6,729 nucleotides of DNA from Clostridia bacterium (GTDB lineage Bacteria; Bacillota; Clostridia; Oscillospirales; CAG-382), in the NCBI GenBank assembly GCA_900757905.1, contig CAAEPN010000163.1:1-6729 (forward strand), in the 5' to 3' direction. The translations under genes and the position numbers were made by a program. Under the pieces are notes generated by a model. It worked only from the letters and a program-made list of their open reading frames with translations, searched no databases and was not told the DNA's origin. Positions 1-5,406 of the stretch are shown in pieces (positions within the stretch are counted from its first letter, which is position 1; every line of letters starts with the position of its first letter).

Positions 1-90
1 TATTACATTCCCAAATAAACTCACCTTTTTTAATGTCCCCCACACAAATACCAATAAAAGCACGAATAAAATAAGTATCAGATATAACAA
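1..90 (-). CDS. Partial gene start, possible membrane-anchored small protein (runs off left edge)
   Basis: Reading the minus strand from a TTG at 90-88 gives 30 open codons to the window edge. The peptide has Tyr-3, then an unbroken hydrophobic run of about 14 residues, Trp-17, and a Lys-Lys pair at 21-22. This is the pattern of an N-terminal membrane helix with a positive flank. A GGGGAG ribosome binding site at 99-104 lies 8 bases before the TTG, and a near-consensus promoter at 122-150 would start the RNA around 115, giving a leader of about 25 bases. I do not recognise a family from 30 residues. A competing reading in another frame starts with ATG at 115-113 and is also open to the edge (38 codons); it would need a nearly leaderless message and has no ribosome binding site. 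T-rich DNA produces hydrophobic codons easily, so the call is tentative. Confidence 0.4.
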   Translation of the reverse strand, partial: MLYLILILFVLLLVFVWGTLKKVSLFGNVI

Positions 91-121
91 CAGCTATTCT
101 CCCCACGTATTTCATGACTAT

Positions 122-150
122 ATAATATCACTATATATAATTGTTGTCAA
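122..150 (-). promoter_or_regulatory. Sigma-A-type promoter for the divergent left-edge gene
   Basis: On the minus strand a perfect TTGACA (145-150) is followed after exactly 17 bases by TATTAT (122-127), five of six matches to the -10 consensus. The expected start of transcription is near 115-116. This is the main reason to believe that a minus-strand gene begins in this AT-rich stretch. Its -35 box overlaps, in opposite orientation, the -35 candidate of the plus-strand regulator gene. Confidence 0.6.
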
Positions 151-173
151 GCACTTTGTATTATATTTATATT
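144..173 (+). promoter_or_regulatory. Candidate promoter for the ribbon-helix-helix gene
   Basis: TTGTCA (144-149) and TATATT (168-173) are separated by 18 bases; each matches consensus at five of six positions. Transcription would start near 180 and give a leader of about 53 bases that carries three AATCATA copies (190-196, 204-210, 212-218) and an inverted repeat. A perfect TATAAT at 173-178 also exists but lacks a -35 at proper distance. AT-rich DNA yields chance -10 boxes, so confidence is moderate. Confidence 0.4.
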
Positions 174-205
174 ATAATATGAATATATCAATCATACCTA
201 TCAAA

Positions 206-223
206 TCATATAATCATATATGA
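206..223. repeat. Inverted repeat, possible operator or hairpin at the regulator's RBS
   Basis: TCATATA (206-212) and TATATGA (217-223) are exact reverse complements separated by ATCA. The right arm runs into the Shine-Dalgarno sequence GAGGTGAT (222-229) of the downstream gene. Ribbon-helix-helix proteins commonly bind short inverted or direct repeats in their own promoter regions, so autoregulation is a reasonable inference. An RNA hairpin here would be weak because it is almost all A-U pairs. Confidence 0.4.
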
Positions 224-232
224 GGTGATTCT

Positions 233-415
233 ATGTCAGCAACTCCGATACAAATAAAAAAACGCGGCGAGGATGGTTACAAACTCATTTCCGTGCGATT
301 AAGGGAAAACACACTTGCCAAAATTGATTCTTTGGCCGCTCAAAGCAACCGTTCACGCAACGAAATCATCAACATCTTACTCGAAAACAGCGTCGATAAC
401 GCGGAAATCAACTAA
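233..415 (+). CDS. Ribbon-helix-helix (CopG/Arc-type) DNA-binding protein
   Basis: This 60-residue protein fits the ribbon-helix-helix fold: a basic N-terminal tail, a beta strand around residues 16-23 (YKLISVRL), helix A at about 25-36, and a turn with the family-typical NRSRNEII at 39-46 leading into helix B (to about 53). Such proteins act as dimers, inserting the paired strands into the DNA major groove, and usually repress promoters, often their own; many are antitoxins. The start is secured by GAGGTGAT at 222-229, a long match to the 16S rRNA 3' end, with 7 bases between GAGG and ATG. It is the only plus-strand gene seen. No toxin follows: the gene runs straight into a terminator and converges on the PqqD-like gene. 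The divergent left-edge gene is the more plausible partner or target. The specific DNA target is unknown. Confidence 0.8.
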   Translation: MSATPIQIKKRGEDGYKLISVRLRENTLAKIDSLAAQSNRSRNEIINILLENSVDNAEIN

Positions 416-451
416 AAAAGGATATCAAACCATTGGTTTGATATCCTTTTT
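415..451. terminator. Bidirectional Rho-independent terminator
   Basis: A perfect 12-base-pair stem, GGATATCAAACC (420-431) and GGTTTGATATCC (435-446) with a 3-base loop, is flanked by A5 on the left (415-419) and T5 on the right (447-451). It therefore gives a stem followed by a U-tract on both strands. It starts at the stop codon of the ribbon-helix-helix gene and lies just past the stop of the convergent PqqD-like gene, so one element can end both transcripts. Confidence 0.9.
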
Positions 452-455
452 CTCT

Positions 456-725
456 TTATTCGGTCAAAAGACCTTGCTCATCTAACTTTTTGACAAACGC
501 GTCAACATCCCTTTCGGCAAGCGCCTTGTCAACATCATATTCACTTAATAGCTTTGTGACAAGCTCGTTCTTATCGGCACATCCGTCTGCCAGCGTTTTC
601 CATAAAAACGCGCCGGTCTCATTCAGCGTGATCATCCCGTTAAAATCCTTTGCCGCTTCTCCCACAGCCACAACCACATATGCGTCCGAAACGTTGCGCA
701 AAATAAATCCGTTTTTGATCTTCAT
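456..725 (-). CDS. PqqD-like protein (RiPP recognition element fold), standalone
   Basis: The 89-residue product matches the PqqD family in length and pattern. An N-terminal beta region (GFILRNV at 6-12, YVVVAVG at 16-22) leads to the conserved stretch around MITLNETGAFLWKTL (31-45), followed by helices of a winged-helix domain ending in a leucine-rich tail. PqqD binds the precursor peptide PqqA and presents it to the radical SAM enzyme PqqE; related domains are the leader-peptide binders of many RiPP systems. In this window there is no radical SAM enzyme, no precursor peptide and no other pqq gene, so the partner is unknown. It is the last gene of the DivIVA-fumarase-beta unit, 25 bases after its neighbour, with an AAAGGG ribosome binding site about 9 bases before the ATG. 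Family assignment is fairly firm; the biological role is not. Confidence 0.82.
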   Translation of the reverse strand: MKIKNGFILRNVSDAYVVVAVGEAAKDFNGMITLNETGAFLWKTLADGCADKNELVTKLLSEYDVDKALAERDVDAFVKKLDEQGLLTE

Positions 726-750
726 ATCCTGCTACCCTTTCTTTTTTCGT

Positions 751-1284
751 TTATTGGCGGTCAAATAAATTGCCGCCCGTCCGGTCTATCGCGCATAACA
801 CCGGAAAATTCTCAACCTCCAAGCGTTTGACCGATTCACAGCCAAGCTCTTCAAACGCGATGACTTCCAACTTTTTCACAGCCATAGCGGCCAGCGCCCC
901 TGCGCCGCCGATCGCACAAAAGTAAGCAGCTCCGTTTTTGACAATGGCGTCCACCACTTCCCTTGAACGCGGCCCTTTGCCGATCATGGCACACAAACCA
1001 TGCTCCAAAAACAGCGGCGTGTACACATCCATACGCGACGACGTTGTCGGCCCGCACGAGCCGATCGGTCGTCCCGGACGCTCCGGCGTCGGTCCGGCAT
1101 AGTAAATGACTGCGCCGTCAAGGTCAAACGGCAGCGGCTCACCGGCTTCCAGTAACGCTCGAATCCGCTTATGCGCCGCATCGCGCGCGGTATAGACCGT
1201 GCCGGTGAGATAAACCTCGTCGCCGGCGCGAATATCAGAAAGCTTTTCTCGTAAATCCGCCGTATTTATATGTATGACAGCCAT
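751..1284 (-). CDS. Fumarate hydratase / tartrate dehydratase class I, beta subunit
   Basis: The 177-residue protein is a full-length beta subunit of the iron-sulfur hydro-lyases that interconvert fumarate and malate (or dehydrate tartrate). Family landmarks are RDAAHKR (34-40), GSCGPTTSSRMD (75-86), IGKGP (101-105), the glycine-rich FCAIGGAGAL (122-131) and the closing LEVENFP (155-161). In class I fumarases this domain supplies substrate-binding and catalytic residues; the Thr-Thr pair (80-81), Arg-84 and Lys-103 correspond to them by motif. The [4Fe-4S] cluster is held by the alpha subunit, which normally lies immediately upstream. Here the upstream gene is instead a DivIVA-like protein, so alpha must be encoded elsewhere or be absent. 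The start has a strong GAGGGGG ribosome binding site. The gaps of 33 and 25 bases to its neighbours indicate cotranscription. Fumarate versus tartrate cannot be decided from the sequence. Confidence 0.9.
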   Translation of the reverse strand: MAVIHINTADLREKLSDIRAGDEVYLTGTVYTARDAAHKRIRALLEAGEPLPFDLDGAVIYYAGPTPERPGRPIGSCGPTTSSRMDVYTPLFLEHGLCAMIGKGPRSREVVDAIVKNGAAYFCAIGGAGALAAMAVKKLEVIAFEELGCESVKRLEVENFPVLCAIDRTGGNLFDRQ

Positions 1285-1317
1285 GCTGCCCCCTCTTTTC
1301 CTCGGTTAATGCCGGTG

Positions 1318-2004
1318 TTATTCCGATTCTTTTGCCGGAAGCGATGCAAAGAACGCTTCCACTTTGGCTTTATGGTCCTTGAATATTTCGCCTAACTCTT
1401 CTTGACGGCGATAGAGGTATTTCACCTTTTTCATGTTTTCCGCAACCTTTTCGTCGGAAGCGGAAACAATTTCATCCGCATGCGCTTTCGCCGTCGCTTC
1501 CGCATCGGAAACGATCTGTGCGGCACGTTTTTCGGCTTCGGTTATCAGCTCTTGCGCCTCCCGGCGTGCCGTCGACAGAATTCCGTTGACATCGGCCAAC
1601 ATAGAATCATACTCTTTTGCGTTTGCTTCCATGGCTGCCGACTTGATACGCTCAGCCTCCAACTCTGTCTTTAAGCCTTCGACGGTCTTGGAAGCAGCCG
1701 CAGCACGTTCTTCGGCAGCGGAAGCCGCAAGTTTTGCGTTTTCCCTGTCGTTCTTCAGACGTTCAAGCTCCTCGTTCAGCTTGCCTATCGTTTCATCACG
1801 CTCGGCAACCTCTTTTTGAATCTCACCGCACTGCTCCTTTGCGGCTTTTAAACTCTCTAATTCTTCCTTTAACGACGCGATCTGCGCTTCATATTTTGCG
1901 CCGGATTCCTTGAAAGAGCGATTCATTTCCGCGATATAGGCGGCAACCTCTTCACGTGAAAATCCGCGGAAAGTGACGGAAAATAAGCTGTCTAAATGTG
2001 GCAT
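1318..2004 (-). CDS. DivIVA-domain coiled-coil protein
   Basis: The chosen start gives 228 residues. The N-terminal segment (FSVTFRGFSREEVAAYI, 8-24) is the DivIVA signature; Phe-12 and Arg-13 match the F17/R18 pair that B. subtilis DivIVA uses to bind curved membrane. Most of the rest is predicted coiled coil, rich in Ala, Glu and Lys, ending in an aromatic/basic tail (YLYRRQ and FFASL). Proteins of this family form oligomers at poles and division septa and scaffold other proteins in growth, division or sporulation; which role applies here is unknown. A longer in-frame ATG at 2076-2074 is rejected because it lies upstream of the promoter (2035-2063). The ATG at 2022-2020 has no ribosome binding site; in fact its own codons form the GAGG site that serves the ATG at 2004, 9 bases on. 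First gene of a unit with the fumarase beta and PqqD-like genes. Confidence 0.85.
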   Translation of the reverse strand: MPHLDSLFSVTFRGFSREEVAAYIAEMNRSFKESGAKYEAQIASLKEELESLKAAKEQCGEIQKEVAERDETIGKLNEELERLKNDRENAKLAASAAEERAAAASKTVEGLKTELEAERIKSAAMEANAKEYDSMLADVNGILSTARREAQELITEAEKRAAQIVSDAEATAKAHADEIVSASDEKVAENMKKVKYLYRRQEELGEIFKDHKAKVEAFFASLPAKESE

Positions 2005-2034
2005 GGCAATATACCTCTTCATTTTAGTATCTTT

Positions 2035-2063
2035 ATTATAGCATGAAATGCTGCAAAAATCAA
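2035..2063 (-). promoter_or_regulatory. Extended -10 promoter for the DivIVA-fumarase-beta-pqqD unit
   Basis: On the minus strand TTGATT (2058-2063) is followed after 17 bases by a perfect TATAAT (2035-2040), preceded by TG one base away (TGCTATAAT, extended -10). Transcription should start near 2028, giving a 24-base leader with the GAGG site. Two palindromes overlap the promoter: AAAATCAATTGATTTT (2056-2071) on the -35, and AGCAT-GAA-ATGCT (2040-2052) in the spacer, the latter touching the -10. Confidence 0.75.
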
Positions 2064-2071
2064 TTGATTTT
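2056..2071. repeat. Perfect 16-base palindrome over the -35 box
   Basis: AAAATCAATTGATTTT is perfectly self-complementary and covers the -35 hexamer of the DivIVA-unit promoter. It could be an operator for a dimeric regulator. As RNA from the rqcH side it could form only a short A-U-rich hairpin, so at best it is a poor terminator for the upstream operon. I see no other terminator between rqcH and the next gene, and some read-through is likely. Confidence 0.4.
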
Positions 2072-2099
2072 CGCACATTTCGTCAAAATTCGGCAATTC

Positions 2100-3911
2100 T
2101 TAATTTCTGCCTTTTCCCTTATCCGCGCAAAGACTTTCCACTTTTTCCTTATCGGCCGTGACATAGGCGGTATAATTCTTCTCATAGATAACAAAACCGG
2201 GCTTTGAGCCGGAAGGCTTTTTGACATAGCGTGCGCGTGTATAATCGACGGCAGCCTGCGGCTTGTCACGCTCCGAGCTGTAAAAAAGTGCGATCATGGC
2301 GCACTCGGTAAAGCTCTCGGCCGGCGGCTCGTCAGCACCGCAAACCATGACGACATGCGACCCGGCGGCGTTTTTGACGTGAAACCAATAATCGTTTTTT
2401 TCGGCAAGCTTCGTGGTAACGTAGTCGTTTTGCAGATTGTTTTTGCCGCAATAGACGGTATATCCGTCGCTTGTGACAAAGCGCATGGGCTTTAGCTCTT
2501 TCTTTAGCTTGGCACGATCCTTGCCAAGTCCATGCGCGCGGCGCATGTTATCGAGCTTTTTTCCGTACCCGGCAAGTGCAAGCTCGGCACGGATCTCGGC
2601 AAGGTCGCTTTCGGTCTCGGCCTTGGTAAGACTTTCGAAAACCGTGTCGATATAGGCGGATTCCGCTTTCGATTCCTCGATCTGCGCGGTAAGCATAATA
2701 CGCGCGGATTTGGCCTTATTGTACTTCTTATAGTAGCTTTGGGCGTTCTGCGCCGGCGTATAGCGGCTATCGAGCTTTACTTCGACAGTCGGCATAGCTT
2801 CATCAAAATAATTGACGAGCGACGCTTTTTCCATCCCTTTTTTCAAGGCGTAAATATTGGCCGTGATCAGGTCGCCGTACAGCTTCCAGCTTTCCGCCTG
2901 CTTGCCCTCTTCGAGGGAAGCAAGCTGCAATTCGGTCTTTTTGGCAATGCGCTGGGACGCGTTGGTAAGCAAGCGCAGAACATCCTGTCCGCGGCGTTTG
3001 ATGCTTTCGGCACGGTCGCGTTCGGCATAAAACGTATCGAGAAGCGCATGAATGCTGTCAAACGGTTTGACCACGCCCGACGCGCCGTACTGTCGGATCT
3101 CGCAGAACGAAAAATCAAGCACTTTGCCGTTTTTATCGGTAACCAAACACGGAGAAAAACTCTTTTCGCGCACAGCGCCGTACAGCGTATGATAGTAAAA
3201 CCACAGCGCGTCGGCGTCGCATTCGTGAATCGGCGTACCGGTCGCTTTGGAGGCACGGAAAACGATTTCACGCGCCGTAAGCGGCGAAAGTCCGGCATAG
3301 CGCGAAATGAGATATTTGTCGGCGGCCGTCGTCACGCCGGAGGCAAGGTCGGCCTCCAGCCGCGCACGAAAGCTTTCTTCGGTCACGTCGAGCGCATTGA
3401 CCTTTCCGGCCTGCTTATCGGGATTTTCATAGCGAAAACCGACAAGCACCTGCCGTTTATTATCCGCGCCAAGGCTGACCGGGTGAAGAACCGCGGAAAT
3501 ACGCTTTTCGCTGTCAAGCAGAATGACATTGCTGTAAGTGCCCATGATTTCGCAAATCAGATATTTTTCGGATTGGAAGCCAAGCTCATCCGAGGAAACA
3601 AGCGATATTTCCATGGCACGGTCAAAGCCAAGCTGCCTTACGCCGGTGATAAAGCCGCCGGTTAAGTGCTTGCGCAATAACATGCAAAACATAGGCGGCA
3701 CGGCCGGGTTTTCGCGACCGCTTGCGGTAAAGCCGACGCGCGAATTTCCGGCAGCAGCCGATAAAAGCAGTTTTTTGGAGCCGTTTTTGGAACGCAGGTG
3801 CAGTAATATTTCATCGCGTTCCGGCTGGCACACCTTTTCGATACGTGCGCCGACGGCTTCGGTTTCCAAGCTATGAACAACGGCGGCCATAACGCCTGCA
3901 TCAAATGGCAT
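2100..3911 (-). CDS. rqcH: RqcH, NFACT-family ribosome quality control protein
   Basis: The 603-residue product has the full NFACT layout. The NFACT-N domain occupies roughly 1-180, followed by a helix-hairpin-helix-like part near 190-230. A long coiled-coil middle spans about 290-445, and the C-terminal NFACT-R domain about 475-590, with GKNNLQNDYVTTKLAEKNDYW (489-509) and HVKNAAGSHVV (511-521). RqcH binds stalled 50S subunits carrying peptidyl-tRNA and recruits tRNA-Ala to add C-terminal alanine tails that mark the peptide for degradation. Asp-97 and Arg-98, the pair needed for tailing in B. subtilis RqcH, are present at the same numbers, so the protein is probably active. Older annotations call this family fibronectin-binding protein (FbpA). 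An AGGAGA site (3918-3923) lies 6 bases before the ATG. It follows the Nif3-like gene by 32 bases and appears to be the last gene of the trmK-led operon. Confidence 0.96.
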   Translation of the reverse strand: MPFDAGVMAAVVHSLETEAVGARIEKVCQPERDEILLHLRSKNGSKKLLLSAAAGNSRVGFTASGRENPAVPPMFCMLLRKHLTGGFITGVRQLGFDRAMEISLVSSDELGFQSEKYLICEIMGTYSNVILLDSEKRISAVLHPVSLGADNKRQVLVGFRYENPDKQAGKVNALDVTEESFRARLEADLASGVTTAADKYLISRYAGLSPLTAREIVFRASKATGTPIHECDADALWFYYHTLYGAVREKSFSPCLVTDKNGKVLDFSFCEIRQYGASGVVKPFDSIHALLDTFYAERDRAESIKRRGQDVLRLLTNASQRIAKKTELQLASLEEGKQAESWKLYGDLITANIYALKKGMEKASLVNYFDEAMPTVEVKLDSRYTPAQNAQSYYKKYNKAKSARIMLTAQIEESKAESAYIDTVFESLTKAETESDLAEIRAELALAGYGKKLDNMRRAHGLGKDRAKLKKELKPMRFVTSDGYTVYCGKNNLQNDYVTTKLAEKNDYWFHVKNAAGSHVVMVCGADEPPAESFTECAMIALFYSSERDKPQAAVDYTRARYVKKPSGSKPGFVIYEKNYTAYVTADKEKVESLCADKGKGRN

Positions 3912-3943
3912 AATAAATCTCCTATATTACAGAAAAATGTTGC

Positions 3944-4723
3944 TTAAAGGCTGATATACGGGCTTTGCACATCAAATATACCGACCGCAAGCTCACTGCC
4001 GAAAGCGTCGGCAAGCAGCTCCTTCATTCGTCCGCAGACCGGATTTTCCGTGAAGTAGTGACCGAGGTCAAATAAGCACATATCGAGTTCTTTGCAGTCA
4101 AGAAACGTATTGTGGGCAGCTTCACCCGTAACAAAAGCGTCCGCACCGGCGGCATACGCGTCGTAAAAGAAACTCTTGCCTGCTCCGCCGACAAAGGCGA
4201 CGCGGCGGATTTTCCGACCCGGCGTTTTGAAAAGCGACGCACGCACCGACGTACTGCCAAAGATCTCTTTCAAGACTGCGGCAAACTCTTGCGGTGCGAG
4301 CGGTTCGGGCAGCGAACCGATGCGGCCGCACTGTCCGTTTTCGCCGCCAAAAGGCACTATCTCGGAAAGCCCCAGCAACTCCGCCGCCGTATCATTGACG
4401 CCGCCTATGGCCGAATCGAATCGGGTATGATAGGAAAGCACGGCGATATCCTTTTGCATTAAGCGCTTAAAATTCGTATAATCGCCGCCGGTCAGCCGTT
4501 TAAAGGGTCGGAAGATAAACGGATGATGGGTGACAATGAGATCATAGCCGCCTTTTTCGGCGGCCGTGATACCATCCGGCGTCACTTCAAGCATGACAAG
4601 CACCTTTTTTACCGGTTTATTTTGATTTTCGCATAGCATTACACCGTCGTTGTCCCATTCTTCGGAAAGTGTGCGCGGTGCGGCTTGCGATAAAGCTTTA
4701 TCGATTTCTTTTACGGTAATCAT
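3944..4723 (-). CDS. Nif3-like dinuclear metal centre protein (YqfO/DUF34 family)
   Basis: The 259-residue protein carries the Nif3 metal-site motifs in order: EEWDNDG (21-27), THHP (65-68), YHTRFDSA (98-105), TGEAAHN (199-205) and GHYFTE (221-226). His-66, His-67, Asp-103, His-222 and Glu-226 are the expected ligands of the two metal ions. The family forms toroidal hexamers. Databases often name it GTP cyclohydrolase 1 type 2, but its cellular role is unsettled. The length is that of the short form without the extra central domain found in B. subtilis YqfO. In many Bacillota it directly follows trmK; here two genes intervene. Its GAGG site lies in the 15-base gap after the acetyltransferase stop codon, 7 bases before the ATG, so the two genes are almost certainly on one message. 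Confidence 0.93.
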   Translation of the reverse strand: MITVKEIDKALSQAAPRTLSEEWDNDGVMLCENQNKPVKKVLVMLEVTPDGITAAEKGGYDLIVTHHPFIFRPFKRLTGGDYTNFKRLMQKDIAVLSYHTRFDSAIGGVNDTAAELLGLSEIVPFGGENGQCGRIGSLPEPLAPQEFAAVLKEIFGSTSVRASLFKTPGRKIRRVAFVGGAGKSFFYDAYAAGADAFVTGEAAHNTFLDCKELDMCLFDLGHYFTENPVCGRMKELLADAFGSELAVGIFDVQSPYISL

Positions 4724-4738
4724 GCGATGACCTCACTT

Positions 4739-5374
4739 TTAATCTTTGATTTTTTTAATTTTTGTCAGATCGCCGCTACATAAGGCTTCCATATTACGGA
4801 AAATTTTTTCAGCATCCCAATCCCACCATTTGAGGCGGAGCAAATAAGCGGTAAGCTCTTCGTCAAAACGCTGCCGAATCACTCGACAGGGGTTTCCGCC
4901 TGCAACACAGTACGGTGGAACATCTTTCACAACGACCGAATCCGCGGCAATGATAGCACCGTCGCCAATATGCACACCCGGCATGACCGTCACGTTCTGT
5001 CCGATCCACACATCGTTTCCAACCACCGTGTCTCCTTTTAACGGAAGGTCGTCAAGAGCCGGTACAAATTTTTCCCATCCGCCGCCCATGATGTTGAACG
5101 GATAGGTCGATACGCTTTTCATGCGGTGGTTTGCGCCGTTCATCACGAATTCGATTCCCTTTGCAATGGCACAAAACTTTCCGATTATCAGCTTATCGCC
5201 CAAAAAATCATAGTGGTGCGTCACGTGTTCCTCAAATTTTTCCGCACCGTTCACATCGTCGTAGTAGGTATAGTCCCCAACGATGATATTCGGACGGGTG
5301 ATGACATTTTTGATATACACGATCTGCTTTATGTTTTCATTCGGATAGATTTTGTTCGGATCCGGTCCTATCAT
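4739..5374 (-). CDS. Vat-type xenobiotic O-acetyltransferase (hexapeptide-repeat family)
   Basis: This 211-residue protein belongs to the xenobiotic acetyltransferases, which use acetyl-CoA to acetylate hydroxyl groups on streptogramin A (Vat) or chloramphenicol (CatB). It resembles Vat enzymes closely across its length: GPDPNKIYP near the start, then GDKLIIGKFCAI (59-70), MNGANHRM (78-85), STYPFN (89-94), DLPLKGD (109-115), GNDVWIGQNVTVMPGV (119-134) and AGGNPCRVIRQRF (158-170). His-83 matches the catalytic His of the family (His-82 in VatD). The repeats around 62-80 and 117-160 form a left-handed beta helix, and the active enzyme is a trimer in the cytoplasm. The start has GGGGTGAT (5382-5389), 7 bases before ATG. 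Many chromosomal Vat-like proteins have no proven resistance role, so the substrate is inferred. It lies 32 bases after the VanZ-like gene and 15 before the Nif3-like gene. Base composition looks like that of its neighbours. Confidence 0.9.
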   Translation of the reverse strand: MIGPDPNKIYPNENIKQIVYIKNVITRPNIIVGDYTYYDDVNGAEKFEEHVTHHYDFLGDKLIIGKFCAIAKGIEFVMNGANHRMKSVSTYPFNIMGGGWEKFVPALDDLPLKGDTVVGNDVWIGQNVTVMPGVHIGDGAIIAADSVVVKDVPPYCVAGGNPCRVIRQRFDEELTAYLLRLKWWDWDAEKIFRNMEALCSGDLTKIKKIKD

Positions 5375-5406
5375 AGGTTAAATCACCCCATATTTTCGCT
5401 TAGCTT

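Noticed and set aside
1..115. Minus-strand frame from ATG at 113-115, open to the left edge (38 codons)
   Set aside because: It has no ribosome binding site and its ATG coincides with the predicted transcription start. The TTG frame, with a spaced GGGGAG, fits better. It is not fully excluded.
1..232. CRISPR array or tRNA in the AT-rich left end
   Set aside because: The repeats are only 7 bases and irregularly spaced, and no cloverleaf or GTTCRANY-type T-loop sequence is visible.
1433..1819. Plus-strand open frame rich in Ser and Ala
   Set aside because: It is the complement of the Ala/Glu-rich coiled coil of the DivIVA-like gene; low-complexity coiled coils often leave such antisense frames open.
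2056..2071. Palindrome as an intrinsic terminator for rqcH
   Set aside because: The stem is nearly all A-T with no usable loop beyond the central AATT, far weaker than a working terminator; a promoter-linked site is more likely.
2532..3665. Long plus-strand open frame of 377 codons
   Set aside because: It is wholly antisense to rqcH, which has convincing domains and motifs. The frame matches no family I know, is rich in Arg, Phe and Gly in the manner of reverse-strand readings of GC-biased codons, and has no ribosome binding site that I can see.
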